The notes beneath the pieces are model-generated. The model worked only from the letters and a program-made list of their open reading frames with translations. It made no database searches and had not been told where the DNA came from. From Hydrogenimonas urashimensis (GTDB lineage: Bacteria > Campylobacterota > Campylobacteria > Campylobacterales > Hydrogenimonadaceae), in assembly GCF_016593255.1 (NCBI RefSeq), contig NZ_AP023212.1, forward strand, positions 434,001 through 498,000: a stretch of 64,000 bases of DNA, given 5' to 3'. The position numbers and the translations under genes were made by a program. This document shows positions 35,496 through 44,067 of the stretch, in pieces (the first letter of the stretch is position 1; each line of letters starts with the position of its first letter).

Positions 35496-36878
35496 TCAGG
35501 CGAGGAGATCCTTGATCGGCAGGTTGTTGTTGGTCAGGATTTCGGGGTTTTTGATGCCATACATCCTGTAGATGGTCGCAGCGATGCTGAAGACCTGGAA
35601 ATGGTACGATTCGCCCGAACTTCCGAAATTTTTGGGACGCTGATAGATTCTTCCACCTCCGCCTGTCACCTCGGTCTCCCCGACGATACCCAGATGGTTC
35701 ATGTAGTCGCCGCCCCCGAACCAGTAGACATTCTGAAGATTGCCGTGGTCCCAGCCCAGTGAATTGTTGTAGTTGACATTGCGTCCGAACTCTCCGAATA
35801 CGACGATATTGATGTTGCTCTTGCCCGCGGCTTTCAAATGGGCCATCGCCACTTCGATCGACTCCATCAGCTGGGTCATCCGCCGGGTGTAACGGTCGAT
35901 GGCGTTGGAGTGGTCGTCCCATCCGCCAAGGCCTGGGCTTCCCATGCTCACGATTTTGGTGTATTCGTTGTTGATGAGCAGGCTGACCGCCGTTTTCAGA
36001 CGATTTCCGAATGTGTTGTCCGGATAGACGATGCCTTCGGGCAGGGTGATTTGGTGGATATCGTCGGCAAACTTCTCGAGTGTGACGCGCCGTTCGAACG
36101 ACTCCTTGATCTTTCCGGCGCGATTGTATTTCTGCGCCAACGTATCGAAAATCTCGCCGATAGTCGTATTGGTCTCCTTGTTGAGAACCCGGCTTTCATA
36201 CCATGAAGCCGAGCCGCCACGCTTGTAGGGATTGTCGGAGCCGCTGCCAAACGCCACCGGCTTGAGGAAGGGTTTGAGATCGACGTCATCTTCGGTGAAA
36301 AAGGTCGACTCCCCCTCCATCGTGACGAAAGGAATCGTCTTGCCCACATCATCCGTTCCCGAAGGTTCGGTGATGACACCTTTGTGATAGAGGATGGAGG
36401 CGAGATTCGCGATGATGCCCGCACCCCCTTCCGTCTCCTTGCCCCTCTGGGCCTGGGATGTACACGCGCCGTGTGACTTCAGATCGTCCACCGTCCGGAA
36501 ACAGGTCCTAAAAACGTTCATATCCCCGGCATCGAGCATCCGCTGCATCGCGTAGCCCCCGGCATTTCCCCAGAAACCATCCTGCGTCAGCTTGATATAG
36601 CGCTCGTTTCCCAGAGGATAGGGATTCTGGCTCTTTTCACTGATCTCTTCTATATTCGTCATGTTTCCGGCCAGCTGGGACGGACCGCCGTAGAGGTAGA
36701 TGATGATGGTCTGCGCATTGTTGTTTTCGTATACGGAAGGATCGAATTCGATACGGTCATAGTCGAGATCGGCGCTTTTGAGCGAAAGCGGCAGAACGGA
36801 AGAGATGCCAAGAGCACCGAGTCCTTTCAGAAAGTGCCTTCGGTTGAAATGTGCTTCGTTAAAATCGGTTCGTTTCAT
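35496..36878 (-). CDS. DUF1501 protein with a Tat signal
   Basis: A 460-residue exported protein. The N-terminus NRRHFLKGLGALGISS is a twin-arginine signal, so it is probably exported folded, perhaps with a metal. The body fits the DUF1501 family, an alkaline-phosphatase/sulfatase-like fold of unknown activity, with IIYLYGGPSQ near the start, MGSPGLGGWDDHSNA and the C-terminal VVFGEFGRNV metal-site-like stretch. Of two ATG codons, the second (36878) has AGGAGG six bases upstream and is preferred. It directly follows the DUF1800 gene, whose TAG overlaps the ribosome-binding site, and both belong to the transcript that begins with a c-di-GMP riboswitch. Confidence 0.82.
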   Translation of the reverse strand: MKRTDFNEAHFNRRHFLKGLGALGISSVLPLSLKSADLDYDRIEFDPSVYENNNAQTIIIYLYGGPSQLAGNMTNIEEISEKSQNPYPLGNERYIKLTQDGFWGNAGGYAMQRMLDAGDMNVFRTCFRTVDDLKSHGACTSQAQRGKETEGGAGIIANLASILYHKGVITEPSGTDDVGKTIPFVTMEGESTFFTEDDVDLKPFLKPVAFGSGSDNPYKRGGSASWYESRVLNKETNTTIGEIFDTLAQKYNRAGKIKESFERRVTLEKFADDIHQITLPEGIVYPDNTFGNRLKTAVSLLINNEYTKIVSMGSPGLGGWDDHSNAIDRYTRRMTQLMESIEVAMAHLKAAGKSNINIVVFGEFGRNVNYNNSLGWDHGNLQNVYWFGGGDYMNHLGIVGETEVTGGGGRIYQRPKNFGSSGESYHFQVFSIAATIYRMYGIKNPEILTNNNLPIKDLLA

Positions 36879-36888
36879 CTTCATCCTC

Positions 36889-39096
36889 CTATTTCACCGC
36901 TTGGAATTCGTAAATGGAATCGAGTCTGGAAAGGTAGTCGAGCACCAGCATCGCAAACTCCCCGCGCTCTTTGAGATCGTCGATCTCTTTTCGGTTACCA
37001 TACAGGTCGATCCAACTCAGATTGTCGAAGGTTTCGTCGTAATCCTTTTCGTCGTCGATCAGGTCTATGAGGAAATTCCTCTCCTCCTCGGCCGCTTTGC
37101 GCCCCGCGATCGAAAGGAAGAGCGAATCGACGATATAGCCGGCGCGTCTTCTTTCGTTGGGCGCCCATTCGTGCAGCCTTCTTCCGTCTTCGCCCAGCTC
37201 CGTCGGACTGATCAGATCGGCCGGCAGATTTTCGAAAAGCTCGTAATAGGGCCAGCCATCGTCACTGTTTTGCAGTGAGGCGTTGCGTTCGTAGTTGGTC
37301 ATGACATTTTCACGAATCGTCTTGTGGAACCATGCGAAAGATTGCGAATCGAGCGGCACCTCGACCTTGCGCCCCAGCTTGTAGCGCATCGTCGACTGGT
37401 GCATACTGTCGAGATTGCGCGCGATGTAGTAGAACGATTTCGCCTTGGGAAGCCACTTCAGCGCTTTGGCGATTTGATAGAAGGACTCTTCGAAGGAGCG
37501 TGTTTTGGCCGACTCGAGCAGGTAGGCTTTCGAATAGACGATCTGCTTGAGCAGTCCCGTCCAGGTCATCGGCCGGCTTGCAATCAGCTGATCGACGACA
37601 CGGTTTTTCCGCTCTTCCGTGAAATTGGGGAAATAGAGGTCGACGAGCCGCCGAGTCACCGCGGGAACGAAAGTGGGCTGCAAAACGAGGGCGCTGTAGA
37701 AATCGGTCCCGTTTTTGATCACCTGGCCCGGGAAGAGATCGGTGATCGGCTCCACGTTTTCGTCCAGCGTCATGACGAGCGTGTTCGAACGGCGGTCGAG
37801 TTTCCAGTTTTTCAAAGCTTTCGCCGCCAAAGGAACGTGGGCATCGTTGAAATCCATCGTATAGATCTCCAGCATCTCCCGACCGTTGTCCTCGGGGCTT
37901 CGGAAGCGGCGCCAGTTTTCGTCGGTCATCATGTGGGTGAAAGTCACCCATTGCATACTGAAGCCCGCGTCGAAATCGCGCACCAGGTCCCCGTACACGT
38001 CGATCGCGTCGACGGTGTAGACCGTGTCGAGCTCGTAGGCCGGCGAAAAGAGAATGGTCTGACTGAGGATGTAGGCCGCCCATCGGTTGATATAGGCGCG
38101 CCCCGGCTGAAGCTCGTAGAGACGGGCAAGCATCGAGGCGACGATCTTGTTGTCGCCCCAGCCGTATTCGTCGTAATATTTCATCTTCTCTTCCACAGCC
38201 GCTATCTCTGCGGGAGAGTTCTGCCTGTCGAAGAGGGCCCGGGTATCGCTGATGAAACTGCCGGAGTTGACGGCTTCGACCAGCGTATCGTAGTCGACAC
38301 CGTAAAAGAGTGTGCCGTAAAGCTTGATCGCCACTTTATATTTTTGCTCTTCGGTGAGTGCATTGAAATCTTCATCCGTCAGCGGGGCGAGCCGATACCG
38401 ATCGTAGGGTATCTCGCTGGCAAGAACCGGTATGCTGTAAAGAACCGGTCCGGAGGCGATCTGGTTGAAGGCATCCTCATCCGTCAGTTTCAGGTTTCGG
38501 ACACCGCTGTCGGCATATTTGGCATAGGATTCCTTCAGGTGCGCCGCCGCCTTCGCGAAAGAGACAGGCGTAATGTCTAGCGACGGTACGCGCTTGGCCA
38601 CCTTTTCCACGACATCTGTCAGTTCGTTCTCGGTTTCGGGCACTTTCAATATCCCCTGCTCTTTCAGGGCGGAGACGACCTCCTCCTTGATCTCGATGCC
38701 GTTGGTGGGGTCCGCATCCGCATCAAGAGACTGAAGGAGCGCATCCACTCTCATGTCGCTCTCGATGATGAGAGCGCCGTCGGAGAGCTGGGTCTCTTCC
38801 AGTGTACGCAGTCTGATGTTTCCGAGTGTGAAGGTACACCCTTTTCCGACCTCGAAACGGAATGCGCCTTCCTCATCGGTGATCCCGTGCTGGCTCCCAC
38901 AGTTGTAGGCGACACCCTTGACAGGGGAATCGACCAGATAGGCGGTCCCGACGACTGAAGAGCCACCGCTTCCGGGGAGGACGCCCCCGTCTGACGAAGC
39001 GGTCGTGGAACCGCCGCCTCCACCGCCACAGCCGACAAGAAGCATACCGGCCGCCACGACCAATACATGACGCAGTTTGCTGTTCACTTTACTCAT
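36889..39096 (-). CDS. DUF1800-type lipoprotein
   Basis: A 735-residue surface or periplasmic lipoprotein. The signal ends in LLVGCGGGGGG, a lipobox followed by a Gly-rich tether. A small beta domain (about 45-120, with GTAYLVDSPVKGVAYNCGS and ITDEEGAFRFEV, carboxypeptidase-regulatory-like) precedes a long helical part. The section with NGREMLEIYTMDFNDAHVPL followed by AAKALKNWKLDRR matches the DUF1800 pattern (NFARELLELFTLG...). DUF1800 and DUF1501 genes often sit together, as here. The function is unknown. The start at 39096 has AAGGAAG upstream. The mRNA leader, about 250 bases long, carries a c-di-GMP-I riboswitch, so production should respond to the second messenger. Confidence 0.8.
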   Translation of the reverse strand: MSKVNSKLRHVLVVAAGMLLVGCGGGGGGSTTASSDGGVLPGSGGSSVVGTAYLVDSPVKGVAYNCGSQHGITDEEGAFRFEVGKGCTFTLGNIRLRTLEETQLSDGALIIESDMRVDALLQSLDADADPTNGIEIKEEVVSALKEQGILKVPETENELTDVVEKVAKRVPSLDITPVSFAKAAAHLKESYAKYADSGVRNLKLTDEDAFNQIASGPVLYSIPVLASEIPYDRYRLAPLTDEDFNALTEEQKYKVAIKLYGTLFYGVDYDTLVEAVNSGSFISDTRALFDRQNSPAEIAAVEEKMKYYDEYGWGDNKIVASMLARLYELQPGRAYINRWAAYILSQTILFSPAYELDTVYTVDAIDVYGDLVRDFDAGFSMQWVTFTHMMTDENWRRFRSPEDNGREMLEIYTMDFNDAHVPLAAKALKNWKLDRRSNTLVMTLDENVEPITDLFPGQVIKNGTDFYSALVLQPTFVPAVTRRLVDLYFPNFTEERKNRVVDQLIASRPMTWTGLLKQIVYSKAYLLESAKTRSFEESFYQIAKALKWLPKAKSFYYIARNLDSMHQSTMRYKLGRKVEVPLDSQSFAWFHKTIRENVMTNYERNASLQNSDDGWPYYELFENLPADLISPTELGEDGRRLHEWAPNERRRAGYIVDSLFLSIAGRKAAEEERNFLIDLIDDEKDYDETFDNLSWIDLYGNRKEIDDLKERGEFAMLVLDYLSRLDSIYEFQAVK

Positions 39097-39267
39097 TTCT
39101 CTTCCTTTCCATAACATTGCGAGGCAGTTGCAATGCTCCATTATAGAGGATTGCAAAGGGCTTTTGCTTCGCGATTCACAGTGGTTGATGGAACATGAAG
39201 GAAGTGGGAGGAAAAATCAATGCAGGTAAATGAGTCTTACTCTTTATTGAACGAATGTCAACAAAGA

Positions 39268-39340
39268 GGCAACCTGGCGATCTTCGCAAATCACGCGAAG
39301 ACCCATGGCTTTCCGTCCCTGCTTCACAACAGGTTTGGCA
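39268..39340 (-). ncRNA. c-di-GMP-I (GEMM) riboswitch upstream of the DUF1800-DUF1501 genes
   Basis: On the minus strand the leader contains the class I consensus in order: GCCAAACC, a stem closed by a GUGA (GNRA) tetraloop (UGUU/AGCA), the core GGGACGGAAAGCCAUGGG, a second hairpin CUUCGC/GCGAAG and the closing GAUCGCCAGGUUGCC that pairs AACCUG with CAGGUU. This is nearly the textbook pattern, with one deviation (GGACGG where GGACGC is usual). The aptamer starts only a few bases after the predicted start of transcription and ends 171 bases before the DUF1800 ATG. I see no clear intrinsic terminator between, so control may be on translation or Rho. ON or OFF direction is not predictable. Confidence 0.88.
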
Positions 39341-39351
39341 ACTGAACCTCC

Positions 39352-39357
39352 ATTATA
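39352..39357 (-). promoter_or_regulatory. Predicted -10 box of the riboswitch transcript
   Basis: A perfect TATAAT on the minus strand lies about 12 bases before the first riboswitch base, so transcription should begin at the aptamer. The palindrome TGTTTAAACA at 39378-39387 lies at the -35 to -45 position and may bind a regulator. The gene-free stretch 39097-39408 is fully explained by leader, riboswitch and promoter. Confidence 0.6.
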
Positions 39358-39408
39358 ATGAGAGGATTCTTAATCGGTGTTTAAACAAACATTCTTCTTA
39401 AAATTGGT

Positions 39409-40968
39409 TTACATTCTCTCCTCTTCGATATCCTCGACAATCTCCGCGAGGATTTTCCGATCGATTTTGTCTCTTTTTCCTTTGTAGATATTCTCTTCCA
39501 GTCTTTCGAGAGCCTCTTTGATTCTTTCATCCTCCTGGGCATAGGGAAGAAGAAGATCCAGCAGTTCTCTGTCGTTTTTGGCGTGTCGGATCGCTCTGGC
39601 GATGTCGAACTCTCTCTTTTTCATGAAAACAGGAAGCTTCCGGTTGCCCAGCCACCAGGCGCCTGCGGCCCCCAGCACGATGCCGACAAGAAGATAGAGC
39701 CAACGGTATTCCTCCTCTTTTTCTTGACCTTTCAAGCTCCTGCCTTCTTTGCCGGCGGTCGTAGCCGAAGGGACTTTTTCGGTTTTTTCAGGAGGTCTGC
39801 CCAAATCCTTTACATCGGCGTTCTTTTTGCCTCCGACCACTTTGATAGGAATCGGTTCCGTGCGTTTTTCTATGACCTGCTGACGCTCTTTGTCGTAATA
39901 TCTCAGAACAAAAGAGGGAATCGTGAAATCGTGATCGGAGACGATCGTGACCGTCTCCTTGAAAGTTCCGCCGTAACGTCCTTCCGTAATCCGCTCCTTG
40001 ACCACGGGATCGTCGCTGTAGACCACGGTGTCGGGAATGTGGGGTTCGAACTTCTTGATATCGTCGATATTGCCCTCCCCTTCGATCTCAATCGTCACGC
40101 GCACCGGCTGATTGGCCTCCACTCTCTGCCTGTCGACCGATGCACGGATCGTGAAATCGCCATAGAGTTCCACATTGCCAGGAAGCGGGTCGACCTGGAT
40201 CGTCACGGCATTGGAAGCGATTCGGCTCCACTCCAGTCTCGCAAAAAAACCGTTGAAAAAGTCGTCGTCGAAAAAGGGATCGTTGATGGGAGGCTTCACA
40301 CGGACCCGCTTGGCGATCTTCGCTGTCAGGGGGCCGAGTTTGAAACTGCCGGCCTTTTGGGGAAAGATCAGGTAGCGCTGTTTTTCGACGATATACTCCC
40401 CTTCGTACGACTTCTGCACCTCTCCCACTTTTTTGATCCAGAAGTTCGGAAACTCGGGGGATTGAAGATCCACCTGCGCGAACCGGGCATCTCGGCGGTA
40501 GCGAATCACCACATCGAACGTGACCGGCTCGCCCACATGCACCCTTTTTTTGTCAATGTCGATTTCAAGCCGGGCATCACCCTTTCGGGTACCCGGTTTG
40601 GGTGCGTCGCTCACGCTGATTCTGACCGGATCGGTCCGGTAGAGGGTGCCATCGACTTTCACTTCCAGCGAAGGGATCGTCACATCCCGCATCGGCGCGA
40701 ACGTGTAGCTTTTCGTCACGCTTCGGGAGGTATGGCCATTGATGATGGAGATGTTCGATCGCTGGGACGTACCCAGAATCGGAAAACCGTCAATCTCTTT
40801 CAAAACGGGAAAGGCGACATCCTCTCCCTCCGCCGTGATCGAGAATGTAACGGTGTCTCCCCGTGTCACCTCTTTCCTGTCCACATGCATCTTTATGCCT
40901 GCTGCGGCCAGAAAGAGCGGGACGAACAGCAGCGCCCACAGCAGCCGTTTACCAGGGTGTCGTCTCAT
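39409..40968 (-). CDS. BatD-family protein
   Basis: A 519-residue envelope protein: N-terminal signal (RLLWALLFVPLFLAAAG), several beta-sandwich domains (KMHVDRKEVTRGDTVTFSI is the typical first strand pair of BatD), a transmembrane helix near 425-445 (YLLVGIVLGAAGAWWLG) and a cytosolic tail of about 70 residues. BatD proteins belong to MoxR-linked Bat operons, which in Bacteroides were tied to oxygen tolerance. It is the last gene of the operon and its start overlaps the preceding gene by 20 bases. AAAGGAG precedes the ATG. Confidence 0.88.
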   Translation of the reverse strand: MRRHPGKRLLWALLFVPLFLAAAGIKMHVDRKEVTRGDTVTFSITAEGEDVAFPVLKEIDGFPILGTSQRSNISIINGHTSRSVTKSYTFAPMRDVTIPSLEVKVDGTLYRTDPVRISVSDAPKPGTRKGDARLEIDIDKKRVHVGEPVTFDVVIRYRRDARFAQVDLQSPEFPNFWIKKVGEVQKSYEGEYIVEKQRYLIFPQKAGSFKLGPLTAKIAKRVRVKPPINDPFFDDDFFNGFFARLEWSRIASNAVTIQVDPLPGNVELYGDFTIRASVDRQRVEANQPVRVTIEIEGEGNIDDIKKFEPHIPDTVVYSDDPVVKERITEGRYGGTFKETVTIVSDHDFTIPSFVLRYYDKERQQVIEKRTEPIPIKVVGGKKNADVKDLGRPPEKTEKVPSATTAGKEGRSLKGQEKEEEYRWLYLLVGIVLGAAGAWWLGNRKLPVFMKKREFDIARAIRHAKNDRELLDLLLPYAQEDERIKEALERLEENIYKGKRDKIDRKILAEIVEDIEEERM

Positions 40969-41761
40969 CCTCGCTCCTTTCGCTCTTTTTTGTCGGCATC
41001 GGCAGCATCAGAGTGTGTATGCCGCGCTGGTTCAGCACTTTGTTCCATTTCCGCAACTCCATTTCACTGATCGGTTCCTCCCTTTTGGCTTCCGGTTTCT
41101 GGATTTTCCCACCTTTTTGGGCCTCTGGTTCTCTTTTTTTATCCTCACCGGCGTTTAGCTTTTCGTTTTCATCTCTCTTTGTCTCTGCGGTTTCGCTCTT
41201 TTGTTTCATCTGCTCTCTCTTGCCGCTTTGACTCTTCTGATCGTTTTGTTTGCTCTTTTCGCTCTTTTTTTGGTTCCCGGCGCTTTGGTTCTGTTTCCGG
41301 GAGTTTTTGCCGTCGGTTTCTTGGTTTTCGTTTCGTTCCCTCTTTTTCTGGCGTTTTTTCTTCTCTTTAATCTTTTTCAGCAGTTCAAGATTGAAACGGG
41401 TCTCTTTGTCCTCTTTGATTTTCAAAGCCTCCTCATAGGCCCTGATTCCTTCGTCGATCTTCCCAAGATGAGCGTAACAGTTTCCCATATTGTGCAGCTT
41501 TTCAAACTGCAGACTCTCTTTGTTCACCTTTTTGAAAAACGATAGTGCCTCTTCGTATTTTCCTGCTTTGTACAAAGCGTCGGCCGCGTTGAACGTCGCT
41601 TCGTCACTCCCCTTTTTTGCCAACTCTTTGTAGAGTTTCGCAGCCTTGTCGAATTCTCCCTTTTCATACGCATCTTTCGCCCGTGTCGGCGTCAGGAAAT
41701 CGAGTGCGCCGGCATACGCAAGTGAAAAAAACAAAATTGATATTAATAAATATCTAATCAT
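40949..41761 (-). CDS. BatC-like TPR protein with a charged low-complexity tail
   Basis: A 270-residue protein with a signal peptide or anchor (MIRYLLISILFFSLAYA), tetratricopeptide repeats from about 25 to 120 (EKGEFDKAAKLYKELAKKG, NMGNCYAHLGKIDEGIRAYE) and then about 110 residues almost wholly Lys, Glu, Gln, Asn and Ser (residues 125-235), likely disordered, before a short conserved C-terminus. TPR proteins of Bat operons probably organise the VWA proteins at the membrane. The ATG overlaps the stop of the batB-like gene as ATGA. Several long shadow frames over this gene result from its A-rich composition. Confidence 0.82.
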   Translation of the reverse strand: MIRYLLISILFFSLAYAGALDFLTPTRAKDAYEKGEFDKAAKLYKELAKKGSDEATFNAADALYKAGKYEEALSFFKKVNKESLQFEKLHNMGNCYAHLGKIDEGIRAYEEALKIKEDKETRFNLELLKKIKEKKKRQKKRERNENQETDGKNSRKQNQSAGNQKKSEKSKQNDQKSQSGKREQMKQKSETAETKRDENEKLNAGEDKKREPEAQKGGKIQKPEAKREEPISEMELRKWNKVLNQRGIHTLMLPMPTKKSERSEDETTPW

Positions 41762-42753
41762 TGTCTCTCTCCTCCTTCGCTCTTGACAGGCCGTCTCATC
41801 TTTGCAGGGAGAGATGTATGGGCCATAAGAAAGAGAAGAATCGACAGCATCAACGGGTAGTAGAAGAGCTCTTCGCGTTCATGGATGGTCCGCTCCTTGA
41901 TCTCACCGGATACAAGACGCGATCGGATGAACTCTGCCAGACGTTTCATGTCGCTCGAGCTGAAAGAGAAGCGCATATAGACTCCCCCGGTTTTTTCGGC
42001 AAGGGAGGATACGGCGGGGTTTAGTCGGGTGATGACCACATTGCCGTTTCTGTCGCGGACCACATCCCTTCCGATCTTCATCACACCCCCCTTGCGGGTT
42101 CCCAAAGCGTAGATGAAGACCTTGATTCCCTCTTTTTTGGCGAAGGCGATCTCCCTGGAAAAATCTTTTTGGTCCCCGCCGTCGGTGAAAATGAGCAGGG
42201 CTCTTTTCTTCCTCTTTTTCAGCAGGTCGGCCGTCACCTCCAGGGGAGCCATCATGTCGGTTCCCTTGAGTGTCACATAATCGAACCCCATATGCTTGAC
42301 GAGATATTTCAAAGAGGCGTAATCACGTGTCAGCGGTGCGATGAGAAAGGCACGGGAGCTAAATCCGATGACACCTATGCGTGTCTGCTTCATTGCATCA
42401 AGAAGGTCGAAAAATTTCCGCTTGGCCAGTTCGAACCGATTGGGAAAGAGATCGTTGGCGAACATGGAACGGGAGATATCGAAAGCGACCACCAAGTCCA
42501 CGGTCGACTCTTTCACCCGGATCACCCCCTTTTCCATGACGGGGCGCGCGAGGGCGACAAGTCCCAGTGCGATCGCCAACAGCAGGAGTGTTCTGCGGGC
42601 TCTTCGGCTCAATCCGCTCCCTTGGGCCACCATTTTCCGATAAAGCTCCGGGCTGAACCGCCTGCTAAGATCGTCCCCTTTTTTTCGGATCACGATCCCC
42701 AGCGGCACCAGAAAAAGAATCAATATTAAAAAATATGGATAAAGAAACGTCAT
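41758..42753 (-). CDS. BatB-like VWA-domain membrane protein
   Basis: A 331-residue protein with two N-terminal transmembrane helices, a von Willebrand A domain (about 85-285) with the intact metal-ion site DISRS, then FTDGGDQ, and a C-terminal transmembrane helix (LFYYPLMLSILLFLMA). It probably forms a periplasm-facing adhesion-type complex with the BatA-like protein encoded directly upstream, whose stop it overlaps as ATGA. VWA proteins of this class often work with MoxR ATPases as chaperone partners. Confidence 0.88.
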   Translation of the reverse strand: MTFLYPYFLILILFLVPLGIVIRKKGDDLSRRFSPELYRKMVAQGSGLSRRARRTLLLLAIALGLVALARPVMEKGVIRVKESTVDLVVAFDISRSMFANDLFPNRFELAKRKFFDLLDAMKQTRIGVIGFSSRAFLIAPLTRDYASLKYLVKHMGFDYVTLKGTDMMAPLEVTADLLKKRKKRALLIFTDGGDQKDFSREIAFAKKEGIKVFIYALGTRKGGVMKIGRDVVRDRNGNVVITRLNPAVSSLAEKTGGVYMRFSFSSSDMKRLAEFIRSRLVSGEIKERTIHEREELFYYPLMLSILLFLMAHTSLPAKMRRPVKSEGGERQ

Positions 42754-43664
42754 CGGTCCGCTCTCCTCTCACGCCGGATAGGAAATCGAAGGCCGAGGGT
42801 GGAAAGAAGTATCAAAAGCAGGGCCGTGCCGAGCGGCCAGGCGTAATAGTAGCGCTTTTTGACATAGCGGTTGCCTTCGATTTCGCTCTTTTCGAGGCGG
42901 TCGATAGTCTCGTAGACCTTTTCAAGTTTCTGCACCGTATCGGCCTCGAAAAACTTGCCGCCCGTCTCCTTCGCGATTTTTCTGAGCACGTAGGGGTTGT
43001 AGTCGCCCCGTCCGCCGATGCCGATCGTATAGACCTTGATGCCATACTTTTTCGCCGTGTTGATCGCCACCTCCAGCGGCACAGTCCCGGCATTGTCGAT
43101 TCCGTCTGTCAGAAGTATGGCAATCTTGTTTTTCGCATTGGAATCCCTGAAAAGCTTCGTACTCATGAAAAGCGCCTCATAAAGTGCCGTACGCCTAGTT
43201 CCCGCGATCCCGACCTCCACCTTCTCCAGAAGCCTCAGAAGGGAGGTCTTGTCGTAAGTAAGAGGCACGGCCACATAGGCGAAATCGGCGAAGATCGTCA
43301 AACCGATCTTGTCATGTTTTCTTGCTTTGACGAATCGGGTGACGATATCTTTGACGATGCCGAATTTGTTGTTTTGCGCCATCGACCCGCTGGCATCGAG
43401 GATCAAGGATATTTCGTACCCCTTCTGCCTCTCGATGACGATCTCGTTTGTGACGACCGGACTTGCCAGGGCTGTCACCAGAAGAGAAAAAGTGGCGGTT
43501 TTGGCGAGAGCATGGAGCCGCGATCGGCTCCGGGAGATCGTATGCAGCCTGTCGCTGCCGGGAAACCAGATGCTCTCGTAACGGGGCCGGCACCATTTCA
43601 GGCAGAGAAGAAAAAGAGGGATCAACGCAAAAGCAACGGGATGTTCGAAGGTGAAACTACCCAT
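42750..43664 (-). CDS. BatA-like VWA-domain membrane protein
   Basis: A 304-residue protein with the N-terminal FEHPVAFALIPLFLLCL helix, a second helix near 55-70, a VWA domain with the metal-ion site LDASGSM and LLTDGIDNAG, and a C-terminal transmembrane helix (AWPLGTALLLILLSTLGL). It and its downstream neighbour are paralogues with the same plan. The start overlaps the preceding gene by eight bases. Confidence 0.88.
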   Translation of the reverse strand: MGSFTFEHPVAFALIPLFLLCLKWCRPRYESIWFPGSDRLHTISRSRSRLHALAKTATFSLLVTALASPVVTNEIVIERQKGYEISLILDASGSMAQNNKFGIVKDIVTRFVKARKHDKIGLTIFADFAYVAVPLTYDKTSLLRLLEKVEVGIAGTRRTALYEALFMSTKLFRDSNAKNKIAILLTDGIDNAGTVPLEVAINTAKKYGIKVYTIGIGGRGDYNPYVLRKIAKETGGKFFEADTVQKLEKVYETIDRLEKSEIEGNRYVKKRYYYAWPLGTALLLILLSTLGLRFPIRRERRADR

Positions 43665-44067
43665 GTTTCATCACCTTTTTGATCAGGCTTCTCATCCGCC
43701 GTTCGTCGTAGGCATCTAGCGGTGGCACCGTTTTTCTGTATTTGTATTTTTCCAGTTCTTTTCGAAGATGCTCGAATGTCTCCCTCTCCGAGGCCTCTTC
43801 GATCAATACCGGCATGTACTCGTCGAAAGTGTAGACCGCCTCCTTCACGCGGTTGAAATCGATGGATGCGATTTTTTCGCGCGCGACTTCCCGGGGATCT
43901 CTGCGCCGCCTTCTTCTGCGTCGCCCCGCTGTGGCGCCGAGAAACCGGTACAGAAGCAGCAGGATAAGAGCCGCGAGTACAGCAAGAGCGAAGAGGATCA
44001 ACCACGTGTGATCTGGCACTTCCACAGGCGGTTTGATATCTTTGAGCTGCGCCAGCATGTCGTTCAT
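43657..44067 (-). CDS. Small membrane protein of the MoxR/Bat operon (DUF4381-like)
   Basis: A 136-residue protein with a short N-terminal periplasmic part (IKPPVEVPDHTW), one transmembrane helix (LILFALAVLAALILLLLYRFL), an unusually long arginine run (GRRRRRRRRDP) and a helical cytosolic domain. The PPxxVPxxTW motif before the helix is typical of DUF4381-type proteins in MoxR operons. The ATG overlaps the DUF58 stop as ATGA. Confidence 0.75.
   Translation of the reverse strand: MNDMLAQLKDIKPPVEVPDHTWLILFALAVLAALILLLLYRFLGATAGRRRRRRRRDPREVAREKIASIDFNRVKEAVYTFDEYMPVLIEEASERETFEHLRKELEKYKYRKTVPPLDAYDERRMRSLIKKVMKHG

Noticed and set aside
39157-39267. Intrinsic terminator as riboswitch expression platform
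   Set aside because: The only hairpin seen (GCAAA-AGCCC-TTTGC) is short and is not followed by a T-run on the transcribed strand.
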